The notes below the pieces were generated by a model, which worked only from the letters and a program-made list of their open reading frames with translations, did not search any database and was not told the DNA's origin. Of a stretch of DNA of 38,620 nucleotides, positions 1 to 10,159 are shown in pieces. The DNA is from Caulobacteraceae bacterium (GTDB lineage: Bacteria > Pseudomonadota > Alphaproteobacteria > Caulobacterales > Caulobacteraceae), in NCBI GenBank assembly GCA_019247715.1, contig JAFBAO010000016.1:1-38620 (forward strand), written 5' to 3'. The position numbers and the translations under genes are program-made. Every line of letters starts with the position of its first letter. Positions within the stretch are counted from its first letter, which is position 1.

Positions 1-2
1 GC

Positions 3-1481
3 GTCGAGGTGCTGAGCGAGGCCGGCGAGCTGCCGCTGCCGGTCTTTGGCGAGCCGGACTATCCCGAGGACATCCGCCTCAAGAACCGGCACCTGGACCT
101 GCGGCGCGAGACCCTGCACCGCAACATCGTCCTGCGCTCGCAGATCATCGCCGACATCCGCCAGCGCATGATCGATCAGGGCTTCCTGGAATACCAGACG
201 CCGATCCTGACCGCGTCGTCGCCGGAAGGCGCGCGCGACTTCCTGGTGCCGTCGAGGCTGCATCCCTCGAAGTTCTATGCGCTGCCGCAGGCGCCGCAGC
301 AGTTCAAGCAGCTCTTGATGGTCTCGGGCTTCGACCGTTACTTCCAGATCGCGCCCTGCTTCCGCGACGAGGACCTGCGCGCCGACCGCTCCCTGGAGTT
401 CTACCAGCTCGACGTCGAGATGAGCTTCGTCACCCAGGAAGACGTCTTCGCCGCCATCGAGCCGGTGATGCACGGCGTCTTCGAGGAGTTCGGCGAGAGC
501 AAGGCGGTGACGCCCTATCCGTTCCCGCGCATCCCCTACCGCGAATGCATCTCCAAGTACGGCACCGACAAGCCGGACCTGCGCAACCCGATCCAGATGC
601 AGGACGTCTCCGAGCACTTCCGCGGCGGCGGCTTCGGGCTCTTCGCCCGCATCCTGGAGGATCCCAAGGCCGCGGTCTGGGCGGTTCCGGCCCCCGGCGG
701 GGGCAGCCGCGCCTTCTGCGACCGGATGAACGCCTGGGCGCAGGAGGAGGGTCAGCCGGGGCTCGGTTACATCTTCTGGCGCGAGGGCGAGGAGGGCGGC
801 GCGGGGCCCATCGCCCGCAACATCGGCCCCGAGCGGGCCGAGGCGATCCGCACGCAGCTCGGCCTCGCCACAGGAGACGCGGCCTTCTTCGTGGCCGGCG
901 ATCCGAAGGTTTTTCACCGCTTCGCGGGGCTGGCGCGGATGAAGGCCGGGACCGAGCTCGATCTGGCGGCGAAGGACCGGTTCGACTTCTGCTGGATCGT
1001 CGACTTCCCGATGTACGAGTTTAACGAAGAGACCAACCACGTCGACTTCTCGCACAACCCCTTCTCGATGCCGCAGGGCGAGCTGGCGGCCCTCGAGAGC
1101 CGCGATCCGCTGGAGATCCTCGCCTACCAGTACGACATCGTCGTCAACGGCGTCGAGCTGTGCTCGGGGGCGGTCCGGAACCACCGGCCGGAGATCATGG
1201 TCCGGGCCTTCGAGATCGCCGGCTACTCGGCCGCCGAGGTCGAGCGGCAGTTCGGCGGGATGCTGAACGCTTTCCGCTACGGGGCCCCGCCGCACGCGGG
1301 CATGGCGCCGGGGATCGACCGGATCGTCATGCTGCTGGCCGGGGCGGAGAACATCCGCGAGGTGATCGCCTTCCCGCTGAACCAGCAGGCCCAGGACCTG
1401 ATGATGAACGCGCCCTCCGAGGCGCCCGAAAAGCACCTCAAGGAGCTGCACATCCGGGTCGTCCCGCCGCTGAAGGGGTAG
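3..1481 (+). CDS. aspS: Aspartyl-tRNA synthetase, 5'-truncated by window edge
   Basis: Charges tRNA-Asp (and in many alphaproteobacteria perhaps also tRNA-Asn) with aspartate in the cytoplasm. The frame is open from the window edge, so the N-terminal anticodon-binding OB domain, roughly the first 100 residues, is missing; the first GTG (9) is an internal valine, not the start. Class II signatures are visible: motif 2 region [10 protein letters not shown] followed by [11 protein letters not shown], the bacterial GAD insertion domain (around visible residues 280-325, [15 protein letters not shown]), and motif 3 [15 protein letters not shown] near the C-terminus. The family is about 590-600 residues, which fits 492 visible plus the missing part. 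It ends in TAG 18 bases from the stop of a convergent pentapeptide gene; no clear terminator is seen between them. Confidence 0.97.
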   Translation, partial: VEVLSEAGELPLPVFGEPDYPEDIRLKNRHLDLRRETLHRNIVLRSQIIADIRQRMIDQGFLEYQTPILTASSPEGARDFLVPSRLHPSKFYALPQAPQQFKQLLMVSGFDRYFQIAPCFRDEDLRADRSLEFYQLDVEMSFVTQEDVFAAIEPVMHGVFEEFGESKAVTPYPFPRIPYRECISKYGTDKPDLRNPIQMQDVSEHFRGGGFGLFARILEDPKAAVWAVPAPGGGSRAFCDRMNAWAQEEGQPGLGYIFWREGEEGGAGPIARNIGPERAEAIRTQLGLATGDAAFFVAGDPKVFHRFAGLARMKAGTELDLAAKDRFDFCWIVDFPMYEFNEETNHVDFSHNPFSMPQGELAALESRDPLEILAYQYDIVVNGVELCSGAVRNHRPEIMVRAFEIAGYSAAEVERQFGGMLNAFRYGAPPHAGMAPGIDRIVMLLAGAENIREVIAFPLNQQAQDLMMNAPSEAPEKHLKELHIRVVPPLKG

Positions 1482-1499
1482 GCGCCTGCAAACGCGCGA

Positions 1500-2381
1500 C
1501 TAGAAGCCTACGGCCCGCCGGGTCCCGTGGCCGGGGCTGGAGCGCAGGATGATCACCCGGCTGCCGCCCTTGCACGGCTTCACCGAGAGGCCGGTCGGCA
1601 GGCGCACCGCGCCGCTCCCGCAGGCCTGGTCGAGCTGGTCCTGGGTGAGGCCCTTGCCGCCGGCGAAGTCGGCTCCGGAGAGGTTGGCGCCGGAGAGGTT
1701 GGCGCCGGCGAGGTCGGCGCCGGCGAAGTTGGCGCCGGCGAGATCGGCGCCGGCGAGGTTGGCGTTGCGGAACGAGGCCCGCTGGAACTGGCCCCCGGTG
1801 AGGTTGGCGGCCAGCGCCTGGGCGCCGGCGAACTGGGCGTCGCGACCGTCCACGTCGGCCATCAGCACCCCGGTGAGGATCGCGCCGCTCAAGTCGGCCC
1901 GGGTCAGGATCGCGCCCGCGAGGTTGGCGCCGCGGGCCTGGGCGCCGGCCAGGTTGGCGGCGGTGAAGTTGGCGCCGGCAAACACCGAGCCGAACAAGTT
2001 CGCGCCCCGAAGGTCGGCCCGCTCCAGGTGCGCGCCGGAGAAGTTCGAGCCGAAGAAGGTGGCGCCCCTGAGGTCCGAGCCCACCAGGGAGGCGCCCGAG
2101 AAATCGCCGCCCACGAACCGGGCCGCCTGCAGCTTGCGTCCGGAGAGCTCGCAGTTGAGGCACATGCCGCCGAAGGAAAAGACCTGCGGCGTGTCGCCGC
2201 CGTCGTCGAGGGCGTAGGCGCGGACCGCGCCGAGCGCCAGGGCGAAGCTCGCCAGGCAGAGGAGGGCGACGAAGCGGGACGCAAGCGCGGCGGCGGAAGG
2301 GGTGGCTCGCAAGGGTCCCTCGGGGACGCGGGCATAGGTCCCGCGAAGGCTATTTTTTCGTCCGCCCGCCCGCAGCGCCAC
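1500..2381 (-). CDS. Exported pentapeptide-repeat protein (paralogue B)
   Basis: Pentapeptide-repeat protein that should fold as a right-handed quadrilateral beta-helix; function unknown. From a GTG start at 2381 it is 293 residues. A TTG at 2312 would instead place the hydrophobic segment SRFVALLCLASFALALGAVRAYA at the N-terminus as a typical signal peptide, so the start is uncertain. The mature part begins with a CLNC motif, continues with about 30 A(D/N)LxG-type pentapeptides to about residue 245, and closes with a tail LTQDQLDQACGSGAVRLP ending in KPC. Apart from the signal region it has exactly four cysteines, two before and two after the helix. The upstream neighbour (2418-2933) has the same head and tail, so these are tandem paralogues 36 bases apart and probably one transcript. 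The last ~18 residues after KPC are basic and unlike the paralogue. Confidence 0.85.
   Translation of the reverse strand: MALRAGGRKNSLRGTYARVPEGPLRATPSAAALASRFVALLCLASFALALGAVRAYALDDGGDTPQVFSFGGMCLNCELSGRKLQAARFVGGDFSGASLVGSDLRGATFFGSNFSGAHLERADLRGANLFGSVFAGANFTAANLAGAQARGANLAGAILTRADLSGAILTGVLMADVDGRDAQFAGAQALAANLTGGQFQRASFRNANLAGADLAGANFAGADLAGANLSGANLSGADFAGGKGLTQDQLDQACGSGAVRLPTGLSVKPCKGGSRVIILRSSPGHGTRRAVGF
1659..1763. repeat. Seven tandem 15-bp units inside the pentapeptide gene
   Basis: Seven consecutive near-identical 15-base units, GCCGGCGAGGTTGGC with small changes, read as repeated pentapeptides on the minus strand. The units match the protein repeat length, so this is coding repetition; it could allow unequal recombination that changes helix length in steps of one coil side. 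Confidence 0.85.
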
Positions 2382-2417
2382 TTAAATCGCGGTAATGGCC
2401 AAGCGGTCCAAGCCGGT

Positions 2418-2933
2418 CTAGGCGCAGGGACGTAGGCGAAGCCCGTGGGGCAGGCGGGTGTCGGCGTCGCCGCAGGCGCCGGCGAGCTGGGCCTCGGTGA
2501 GCCCGACGGCCCGCGCCATTTCGGCCCCGGAGAAGTTGGCCCCGCTGAGGTTCGCGCCGCGGAAGTTGGCGCCCTCGAGATAGGCGCCCACGAAACTCGC
2601 GTTGGCGAGGTTGGCGCCGGCGAAGTTCACGCCGCCGAGCACCGCGCCGAAGGCGTTCAGGTCGCGAAGGTCGCCGCGGGCGAAGCTCGTCCGGTTCATG
2701 ACCGCGGCCGACAGGTCCGCTTGGCGCAGCCGCGCGCCGGCGAAGTTGCGGTCCTTGAGCTCCAGGTTGCTGAAGTCGGCCTGGAAGAGGTTGCAGCCCG
2801 GGCAGCTGGCGCCCCCCCGGGCGCGGGCGATCTGGCCGGCGTTCTGGGCGTGCGCCGGCCAGACGGTGATCAGCGCCAGTCCGAAGACGGCGAGCACCAG
2901 CCAGATGACGCTGATGATGGTGAGCGGTTTCAT
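2418..2933 (-). CDS. Exported pentapeptide-repeat protein (paralogue A)
   Basis: Small (171 residues) pentapeptide-repeat protein of unknown function. The start at 2933 gives a clean signal peptide, MKPLTIISVIWLVLAVFGLA followed by LITVWPAHAQ, with a cleavage site after AHA; an in-frame start 48 bases upstream would bury it. The mature protein opens with a CPGC motif directly followed by pentapeptides of the A(D/N)FxxA type (about residues 45-140), and ends with LTEAQLAGACGDADTRLP and a final RPCA. The four mature cysteines are placed as in paralogue B. Both proteins are therefore predicted periplasmic beta-helices with cysteine-containing caps. It lies 96 bases downstream of the NrdJ-like gene on the same strand and may be co-transcribed with it. 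Confidence 0.87.
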   Translation of the reverse strand: MKPLTIISVIWLVLAVFGLALITVWPAHAQNAGQIARARGGASCPGCNLFQADFSNLELKDRNFAGARLRQADLSAAVMNRTSFARGDLRDLNAFGAVLGGVNFAGANLANASFVGAYLEGANFRGANLSGANFSGAEMARAVGLTEAQLAGACGDADTRLPHGLRLRPCA

Positions 2934-3029
2934 TTCGGCACAGGCCCGTCCCGTCGACTGAGGTCCGGGCGGGAGAGGCAAGGCCGGGGCCAGGGCGTCG
3001 CGAGCGCCGCTGGTCGTGTCTGACGCGCT

Positions 3030-5660
3030 TTAGGCTTCTTCTCGGGCGGCCCGTGCGCCGCAGGTCTGACAGATCAGCGCCTGGCCCTTGCGCACCACGG
3101 CGAGGTCGCCGCACTCGGCGCAGACCTCGGCGGTTCTGAAAGCCGCGCCACGGGCGCTCGCGTCCCTGGCCGGCAGCGGCAGGAAGACGAGGTTGTCCGG
3201 CGCCGCGCCGCGCGCAAACCCGCGGGAGACGAAGCGGGCGAACGGCTGCGGGTCGGAGGGCGTGTCGGCGGCGCCGTGTCCGAGGCCGTCGGCGTTGAGG
3301 CTGCGCGGGTCCACGTTCGCCAGGTCGTCGCGGCCCAGGTAGCTGATCCCGAGCTCGCGGAACACATAATCGAGGATCGAGGTGGCCGAGCGGATCGCCT
3401 CGTTGCCGGTCACTTCGCCGGCCGGCTCGAAGCGGGTGAACACGAAGGCGTCGACGAACTCGTCCAGCGGCACCCCGTACTGGAGGCCGATGGAGATGGC
3501 GATGGCGAAGTTGTTCATCAGCGAGCGGAAGGCGGCGCCTTCCTTGTGCATGTCGATGAAGATCTCGCCGAGCTCGCCGTCCTCGTATTCGCCGGTGTGC
3601 AGATAGACCTTGTGGCCCCCGACCGTGGATTTCTGGATGTAGCCCTTGCGGCGGTCGGGCAGGCGCCGCCTGGATCGCTCCACCTCCACGAACCGTTCCA
3701 CCAGCCGCTCGGGCTCCGGGGCGGCGGCTTCCGCGCTGGGCGCTTCGGCGCGGAGGGGCGGCAGGTCGAGGGCGAAATCCGCGCCCGGCGCCGCCCGCAC
3801 GATCCGGACCGCGCGCACGCCGGCGGCGGCGGCGAGGGCGAGGGCCTCGGCGGCGGCCTTCGGCGGCGCGGCGAAGGGGAGCGGCAGGATCGCCGAAACG
3901 GGCGCCCAGGAAGAATCCTCGACCGCGACCGCCATGGCCAGGCGCGCGGCCGAGCCGATGTCCTCGGGCGGGCGCAGCGCCGCCCTCAGCGCCTCGGGAA
4001 AGGCCGCCAGAGCGCTCCGCCCCCGCGCGCCCAGCACATGCGCCTCCGCCGCGGCCAGCGTCTCCGGCGCGAAGCCGGCGAAGGCCAGGGTGTCGAAGCG
4101 CGGGTCCTCGAGGGCCTCCTGCGGCGCCCCCAGCACGTCGCGCACGAAGCCCGCACCGATCACCGCCGGCGCGAAGGCCTCGGCAAGCGTCCGGCAGCGG
4201 TCGAGCTCGGCCTCGGCGGCGGCGATCTCGTGGGCGGTGAAGCCCTTGGCGACGAGCGTCGCGGCGTCGAGGCCGGGCGCGTCCTCCAGGGTGCGGGCGC
4301 CGAGCAGGGCCACCTGCAGGGCCTGCGGATCGAGGCCCAGACGCTCGCAGGCGCTCAGCGCGGGCTCGGCCAGCACCCGGATCAGGACCCCATCGGCGGT
4401 CTCGGCGACGGAGGTCGGCCCGGCCCACGGGGCCGCTCCGAGGGAGAGGCCGCCGAGCCGCAGGCTCATCTCAGGATCCTCGAAGGCCGCCGCCGCCAGG
4501 CCAGGGGCGAGCGCGCCCACGGCCGCATGAAGCTCGGCGGCGAGCGCCTGCGCCTCGGCGCTGTCGTAGGCGAGGCCCCGTCCGACGATCAGCTCGGCGA
4601 CGCCCGCCAAGCCCAACGCCACGCGCTCGGAGGCCTGGCGGCGATAGGCGGCCGTGGGATCGGCGCAGAACCCGGTCCGCCGCTCGATCCTGAGCGCCGC
4701 CAGCGCGATGCGCGCCGCCGCCTGGAAGGCCTCGGAGTCGATGCCGTCGGGACCCTCGAAGAGGGTGACGTTGAGGACCGCCTTGGGCGCCCAGGCCAGC
4801 AGGTCGACGGCTTCCGCGTCCAGGTCGGAAAAGGCGAAGGTGACCGCCGAGGTCTCCCAGGCGAGCGTGGCCGCGCGCCCGACCGCCGCCCCGGCCTCGA
4901 CGACCAACGCCTCGCGTTCGGCGATGGCGATCAGCGGCCTGGTCTCGGCGGGGGCCGGCGCAGCCAGGCCGGCGCCGGCGGCGGCCAAGATGACCGTCTC
5001 GGCGATGGCAGGGTCGCAAACGCCGGCCTCACGGGCCCGCCACGCCGCCCGGGCGAGGGCGGCGTTGGCGGCGAAGCTGGAGCAGGCGCCCGGCTCGCCC
5101 TCGCAGCGCAGCACTGCCTGGGCCACGTCGGCGAGGCGCTCACGCTCGACCGCGCCGAGACCGGCGGTCAGCCCGCGGCCATTGCGCAGGCGCTGCGCGG
5201 CATCCTCGAAGGCCCGGGCCTCGGTTCGGGGGAACGCCGGCGCGGGCGGGCGCGCGGTATCGACGGCGGTCGGGTGGACCCGCGCGCCAAACGCGAGCTG
5301 CGGCCCCGGCGCGATGAAGCCGCCGGCCACCGCCGCGAAGAGCGCGTCGCGGAAGGCCTCCGCCGCCAGGGCGTCGTCGAAGAGGCCGAGCGCCAGGCCC
5401 CAGGCGGCCAGGCGGCGCGCATAACGGTCGGGGCCGCCCGCCAGCAGCGGGTCGCCCTTCGCCTCGGGGCCGAGCCAATCGGGGGCGCCTTCCGGGTAGT
5501 CGGTGGGCAGTCCGTCCGCCCAGTCGAGCCAGGCCTCGACCCGCGCCGTCGTCCACGACGGCGGCGCCAGCACCTCCACGAGGTCGCTGGCCCGCTCCAC
5601 CCAGCGGATCTCCGGCTCGTAGGGGAGCTGGGGTCGGGCGAAGCGGCGTTCGTGGCGCAT
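3030..5660 (-). CDS. NrdJ-like (B12-dependent ribonucleotide reductase) paralogue with degenerate catalytic region
   Basis: An 876-residue protein whose last ~220 residues are a near-canonical C-terminus of alphaproteobacterial class II ribonucleotide reductase: [56 protein letters not shown] (TSCPD domain), then a zinc-ribbon-like tail CAEC...CQTC. The N-terminal ~620 residues are alanine-rich and strongly diverged, yet keep the NrdJ order: an RRF start, a PPSW segment, [20 protein letters not shown] like the family's RQVF-(h)RLAG-xW block, and [13 protein letters not shown] like the family's TVEGAPHL. The family's NSPQWFNTGL stretch is reduced to [11 protein letters not shown], and I find no counterpart of the active-site cysteine and glutamate blocks. 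About 876 instead of ~1200 residues. Probably catalytically inactive, perhaps regulatory or nucleotide-binding; a genuine nrdJ would have to lie elsewhere. Many databases would label it ribonucleotide reductase from the C-terminus alone. Confidence 0.75.
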   Translation of the reverse strand: MRHERRFARPQLPYEPEIRWVERASDLVEVLAPPSWTTARVEAWLDWADGLPTDYPEGAPDWLGPEAKGDPLLAGGPDRYARRLAAWGLALGLFDDALAAEAFRDALFAAVAGGFIAPGPQLAFGARVHPTAVDTARPPAPAFPRTEARAFEDAAQRLRNGRGLTAGLGAVERERLADVAQAVLRCEGEPGACSSFAANAALARAAWRAREAGVCDPAIAETVILAAAGAGLAAPAPAETRPLIAIAEREALVVEAGAAVGRAATLAWETSAVTFAFSDLDAEAVDLLAWAPKAVLNVTLFEGPDGIDSEAFQAAARIALAALRIERRTGFCADPTAAYRRQASERVALGLAGVAELIVGRGLAYDSAEAQALAAELHAAVGALAPGLAAAAFEDPEMSLRLGGLSLGAAPWAGPTSVAETADGVLIRVLAEPALSACERLGLDPQALQVALLGARTLEDAPGLDAATLVAKGFTAHEIAAAEAELDRCRTLAEAFAPAVIGAGFVRDVLGAPQEALEDPRFDTLAFAGFAPETLAAAEAHVLGARGRSALAAFPEALRAALRPPEDIGSAARLAMAVAVEDSSWAPVSAILPLPFAAPPKAAAEALALAAAAGVRAVRIVRAAPGADFALDLPPLRAEAPSAEAAAPEPERLVERFVEVERSRRRLPDRRKGYIQKSTVGGHKVYLHTGEYEDGELGEIFIDMHKEGAAFRSLMNNFAIAISIGLQYGVPLDEFVDAFVFTRFEPAGEVTGNEAIRSATSILDYVFRELGISYLGRDDLANVDPRSLNADGLGHGAADTPSDPQPFARFVSRGFARGAAPDNLVFLPLPARDASARGAAFRTAEVCAECGDLAVVRKGQALICQTCGARAAREEA

Positions 5661-5854
5661 GGCAGACTCGGGAGCTCGGGCGGAAGGGCCCTAGGCTAGG
5701 GCGCATTGGGCGAACCTCCAATAGATGTTGCGGGGGCGAGCGGGGCTGTCCACAATATATAGATGATGCGTGCGAGGGCGCGGGCCTGGACGCCCCCAGG
5801 GCGCGGGCCTATAAGTCGCGCTTCCGACGACATCCCGAGGCGCGCCGACTCGCT

Positions 5855-6250
5855 GTGCTGAAATCGATCTTCACCTGGTGGAACTCGGCCACCATCGGCA
5901 TCCGGTTCACCGTCGCGCGGCGCGGCGTCTTCGTGGGCGAGGACGCCTTCGGCAATCGCTACTACGAGGCCAAGGACACCCGCGACAGCTACGACGGGCG
6001 CAAGCGCCGCTGGGTGATCTACCAGGGCTACGCCGACGCCTCGAAGGTGCCGGCCGAGTGGCACGGCTGGCTGCATCACACCTTCGATGAGCCGCCCACC
6101 AAGGCCCCGCTTCCGCGCCGCGCCTGGGAGAAGGACCACCTGCCGAACCTTTCCGGGACCATCTGGGCCTGGCGTCCCAAGGGCTCGATCGCGCGCACCG
6201 GCGAGCGCCCGAAGGCGAGCGGCGATTACGAGGCTTGGAGGCCCGAGTGA
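5855..6250 (+). CDS. NADH:ubiquinone oxidoreductase NDUFA12-family subunit
   Basis: Accessory subunit of respiratory complex I, the bacterial relative of mitochondrial NDUFA12 (B17.2), acting at the cytoplasmic side of the inner membrane. 131 residues, usual for the alphaproteobacterial family. Characteristic segments are FTWWNSATIGIRFTVARRGV, GEDAFGNRYYEAK, RRWVIYQGYADASKVPAEWH and the C-terminal KPSGDYEAW-like end ([12 protein letters not shown]). The start is GTG at 5855, giving VLKSIFTWW. The downstream DUF2155 gene starts inside its stop codon (GTGA overlap), which indicates translational coupling. The 194 bases upstream, towards the divergent NrdJ-like gene, contain an AT-rich stretch (5751-5766) that could hold the promoters; no motif is clear. 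Confidence 0.93.
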   Translation: MLKSIFTWWNSATIGIRFTVARRGVFVGEDAFGNRYYEAKDTRDSYDGRKRRWVIYQGYADASKVPAEWHGWLHHTFDEPPTKAPLPRRAWEKDHLPNLSGTIWAWRPKGSIARTGERPKASGDYEAWRPE

Positions 6251-6870
6251 GGGCGCCCCGCCTGCTCCTCGTCGCCGCCGCGGCGACGGCGCTGAGCGCC
6301 AGTCTCGCAGCCTGGGCGATCCGCGCCCAGCCGGTGCTCGAGGCCCCGCCTGCGTCATCCCCGCCTGCGTCGTCCCCGGCCGCGCCCCCCGCCGCGGAGG
6401 CGCCGCCGGGCGCCCCGGTGATCGAGACCCGGCCTGACTCGAACAGCGTCAACGCCGCCGAGCCGACCGCGCCTGCGCCGCGCGCGGAGGCGAAGCCGGC
6501 GCCGCCTGCGCCGCCGCCGGCGCCCGTCCTCCCGATCAGGAGCCCGGCCGCGGTCCTGCAGGTGCTCGACAAGGTCACGGCCGAGACGATGCGGTTCGCC
6601 GCGCCGGTGGGTCAGCGCGTCCGCTACAAGAACCTGGTGTTCACGGTGAAGGCCTGCGAGACCAGCGACCTCGACCAGCCTGCGCCGCAGGCTTCGGCCT
6701 ATGTGGTGGTGGAGTTCCGGCCGCTGGCGGTGGAGGGCCTCGAGGCCGCGCCCGCCAAGCAGGTCTACAAGGGCTGGATGTTCGCCGAATCCCCCGGGTT
6801 GCACCCGCTGCAGCATCCGACCTACGACGCCTGGCTGATCACCTGCATAGCGGCCCTGCCGTCGGCGTAG
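6247..6870 (+). CDS. DUF2155 domain-containing exported protein
   Basis: Predicted periplasmic protein of the alphaproteobacterial DUF2155 family; function not established. I chose GTG 6247, which overlaps the preceding stop by four bases, over TTG 6235; it gives 207 residues. The N-terminus [20 protein letters not shown] is a signal peptide or anchor, followed by a long Pro/Ala linker (about residues 35-100). The conserved domain follows, with [20 protein letters not shown], the [10 protein letters not shown] motif, and [20 protein letters not shown] ending in DAWLITC. Two cysteines, in VKACE and in ITC, could form a disulfide. The gene is commonly beside the NDUFA12 homologue and aat in this group. 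Its last 49 bases overlap the 3' end of aat on the opposite strand. Confidence 0.88.
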   Translation: MRAPRLLLVAAAATALSASLAAWAIRAQPVLEAPPASSPPASSPAAPPAAEAPPGAPVIETRPDSNSVNAAEPTAPAPRAEAKPAPPAPPPAPVLPIRSPAAVLQVLDKVTAETMRFAAPVGQRVRYKNLVFTVKACETSDLDQPAPQASAYVVVEFRPLAVEGLEAAPAKQVYKGWMFAESPGLHPLQHPTYDAWLITCIAALPSA

Positions 6871-7472
6871 GGATCCAGGCGGAGAAAATCGCCTTCGAGC
6901 TTCAGGGCCAGCGCCAGCCGGCGGGCGTATTGGCTCCGCGAGATCTCCTCGGCGCCGAAGCCCGCCAGATGGTCGGTGAGGAACTGGGTGTCGAGGAGGA
7001 CGAAACCGCCGGCCTTCAGGCGGGCCACGAGGTGCGCCAGGGCCACCTTGCTGGCGTCGCGCTCCGCCGAGAACATGCTCTCGCCGAAGAAGGCGCCGCC
7101 GAGGGCGACGCCGTACAGACCGCCCGCCAGCCGGTCTCCCGACCAGGCCTCGACGCTGTGCGCCAATCCCCGCCGGAAAAGCTCCCCGCATAGCCGTTGG
7201 ATCGGCAGGTTGATCCAGGTCTCGTTGCGCCCGGGCTTGGGCGCGGCGCAGCCCTCGATCACCGCCTCGAACGCCTGGTCGATCCTCACCTCGAAGCGAT
7301 TGGAGCGCACGGTCCGCGCGAGCCGGCGCGAGACGTGGAACCGGTCCAGCGGCAGCACGCCGCGCTGGGCGGGATCGACGAGGAAGACCCGAAGGTCATG
7401 GCGGGCGTCGGCCATCGGAAAGACGCCGCGCCTGTAGCAGGTGATGAGGTCGTCGGCGGAAAAGAAGTCCAA
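6822..7472 (-). CDS. aat: Leucyl/phenylalanyl-tRNA--protein transferase
   Basis: Transfers Leu or Phe from aminoacyl-tRNA to proteins with N-terminal Lys or Arg, making N-degrons for ClpS/ClpAP. 216 residues; the family is usually 200-235. Diagnostic segments: the N-terminal YRRGVFPM, the [15 protein letters not shown] stretch, [19 protein letters not shown] (family: E-x-TWI), [40 protein letters not shown], and [20 protein letters not shown]. All match the conserved core. It is the last gene of the minus-strand run aroQ-accB-accC-aat, but 93 bases and a terminator-like hairpin separate it from accC, so it may have its own promoter. The 3' end overlaps the convergent DUF2155 gene by 49 bases. 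Confidence 0.97.
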   Translation of the reverse strand: MDFFSADDLITCYRRGVFPMADARHDLRVFLVDPAQRGVLPLDRFHVSRRLARTVRSNRFEVRIDQAFEAVIEGCAAPKPGRNETWINLPIQRLCGELFRRGLAHSVEAWSGDRLAGGLYGVALGGAFFGESMFSAERDASKVALAHLVARLKAGGFVLLDTQFLTDHLAGFGAEEISRSQYARRLALALKLEGDFLRLDPYADGRAAMQVISQAS

Positions 7473-7520
7473 GGGGCGCGCCTAGCGATATGACCGCCAA
7501 TATCTAGGACGACTTCGGCG

Positions 7521-7542
7521 AAAAAGCCGACCCGGCGCCGGG
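7521..7542 (-). terminator. Putative intrinsic terminator after accC
   Basis: On the minus strand, a perfect 12-base GC palindrome (7531-7542, CCCGGCGCCGGG) is followed after five bases by five T (7525-7521). It begins 24 bases past the accC stop. The gap before the T-run and the lack of a non-complementary loop make it imperfect. Confidence 0.4.
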
Positions 7543-7565
7543 ACCCGCCTCTCCGGGGCCCCCCA

Positions 7566-8908
<1,343 letters not shown>

Positions 8909-8909
<1 letters not shown>

Positions 8910-9391
8910 TAGCCGATCACCGCCAGCGCCTCGCCGAATTCCACCGGCTGGCCGTCGGCGACCAGCAGCTCGACGAGGCGGCCCGCCCGCGGGGCGGGGA
9001 TCGGATTCATGGTCTTCATGGCTTCGACGATGAGCAGGGTCTGGCCCTCGGCGACCATGTCGCCCACCTTCACGAAGGGCGGCGCTCCGGGCTGCGGCTG
9101 CAGGTAGACGGTGCCGACCATGGGCGAGGCGACCACGTCGCCTTCCGGCTCGGCGCTCGCAGCCGCCGGCGCGGCGGGCGAGGCGGACGCGGCGGCGGCG
9201 GCGAACCCGGCCTGGGGCGCCGGCGCCAGGGCCGACGGGGCGAACGCCAGCTGGGCGGTCCTGGCCACCTTGATCCTCAAATCGCCGCGTTCGACCTCGA
9301 TCTCGGTGAGGCCGGTGTCGTTGAGGATGGCGGCGAGGCGGCGCACCAGCCGGGCGTCTATGGGATCGGCGGGACCCTTGGGATCGGCCAT
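8909..9391 (-). CDS. accB: Acetyl-CoA carboxylase biotin carboxyl carrier protein
   Basis: Carries the biotin shuttled between AccC and carboxyltransferase AccAD. I chose ATG 9391, giving [20 protein letters not shown] and 160 residues, the family length; a longer frame reading back into aroQ is unlikely. Residues 1-45 are the helical N-domain; residues about 50-80 form an Ala/Pro-rich flexible linker; the C-terminal biotinyl domain contains [20 protein letters not shown], where the lysine of AMK is the biotinylation site. It has AMKT rather than the textbook AMKM, a variant I recall from other alphaproteobacteria. It is 40 bases downstream of aroQ and overlaps accC by one base. Confidence 0.97.
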
Positions 9392-9431
9392 GCGGGCTTG
9401 GACCTCGTTTGTTGCGCCGTTCGGGAAGGCT

Positions 9432-9872
9432 TCAAGCGCCGACGAGGCCGAGCGCGGCATCGACGGCCAGTTCATAACTCGCGGCGCCGAAACCGGAGAC
9501 CACGCCGGTCGCAGCCAGGGAGACATAGGTGGCGCGCCGGAAATCCTCGCGGGCGGCCGGGTTCGACAGGTGGCACTCGACGATGGGAATGGGCAAGGCC
9601 TTCAGCGCGTCCAGCAGGGCGACCGAGGTGTGGCCATAGCCGCCCGGGTTGATCACCAGCGCGCCGGCCGCCGCGCGCGCCTCGTGGATCCAGTCGATCA
9701 GCTCGCCCTCGTGGTTGGTCTGGCGGAACACCACCGCCCGTCCCCTGGCCTTGGCGCGCGCCTCGCAGAGCTTGCGGATGTCCTCCAGGGTGGCGGACCC
9801 ATAGATGTGCGGCTCGCGCTCGCCCAGGAGGTTGAGGTTGGGGCCGCTCAAGACAAAGATCGGTTTCGACAT
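9432..9872 (-). CDS. aroQ: Type II 3-dehydroquinate dehydratase
   Basis: Third step of the shikimate pathway: 3-dehydroquinate to 3-dehydroshikimate, as a cytoplasmic dodecamer. 146 residues from ATG 9872, the canonical length; the frame is open further upstream but that segment has no family similarity. Visible motifs: the N-terminal [20 protein letters not shown], in which the final tyrosine is the catalytic base; [17 protein letters not shown]; the [17 protein letters not shown] block; and [15 protein letters not shown] with the catalytic histidine. First gene of the aroQ-accB-accC run, common in alphaproteobacteria. The 144-base gap to the divergent TPP riboswitch should contain its promoter, although none can be named with confidence. 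Confidence 0.97.
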   Translation of the reverse strand: MSKPIFVLSGPNLNLLGEREPHIYGSATLEDIRKLCEARAKARGRAVVFRQTNHEGELIDWIHEARAAAGALVINPGGYGHTSVALLDALKALPIPIVECHLSNPAAREDFRRATYVSLAATGVVSGFGAASYELAVDAALGLVGA

Positions 9873-10016
9873 TCGGTCCCGCCGCCCCGCCGGCGAGGCT
9901 TTTAGCGTTCGAGTCGGAAGCTCACAAGCTTGGCGCCCCACGTGGAGGCCGGCGATCCGGAGAGGAGCGCAGGGCCAGGCTTGACGCATAGGGGGCCGAG
10001 CGTAGATTGACCCCAA

Positions 10017-10108
10017 TCTCCGGGGAGTCCCGCGCGAAGGGACTGAGAAACCGCTAGGATGCGCGGTGACCCGCCGAACCTGATCCGGGTCATGCCGGCG
10101 AAGGGAGA
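10017..10108 (+). promoter_or_regulatory. TPP riboswitch (thi box)
   Basis: A thiamine pyrophosphate aptamer ahead of thiS-thiG. Seen: the P1 arms TCTCC (10017-10021) and GGAGA (10104-10108), the P2 arm pair AGTCCC / GGGACT, the invariant CTGAGA (10043-10048), an extra P3-type hairpin ACCGC/GCGGT, and the second conserved block CCGAACCTGATCCGGGT (10074-10090) followed by ATGCCGGCGAAGGGA. When TPP is bound, thiazole synthesis genes should be turned off. Confidence 0.96.
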
Positions 10109-10140
10109 GAATCGGGCCCCGCCCTCCTTTCCCGCCGACA

Positions 10141-10153
10141 TCCCAGCCTGGGA
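10141..10153 (+). promoter_or_regulatory. Possible expression-platform hairpin masking the thiS ribosome binding site
   Basis: TCCCA (10141-10145) is complementary to TGGGA (10149-10153), with a GCC loop. The right arm is part of the GGGAG Shine-Dalgarno sequence for thiS, whose ATG is at 10160. This suggests translational rather than terminator-based control by the riboswitch. The stem is short, so this is tentative. Confidence 0.35.
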
Positions 10154-10159
10154 GCGCCG

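Noticed and set aside
1659..1763. CRISPR-like or minisatellite array
   Set aside because: The units are contiguous 15-mers without spacers, in phase with the encoded pentapeptides.
3276..5699. Long open frame (807 codons) antisense to the NrdJ-like gene
   Set aside because: The translation is low-complexity Gly/Arg-rich with no family features. It is a by-product of high GC at codon position three; the minus strand carries clear TSCPD motifs.
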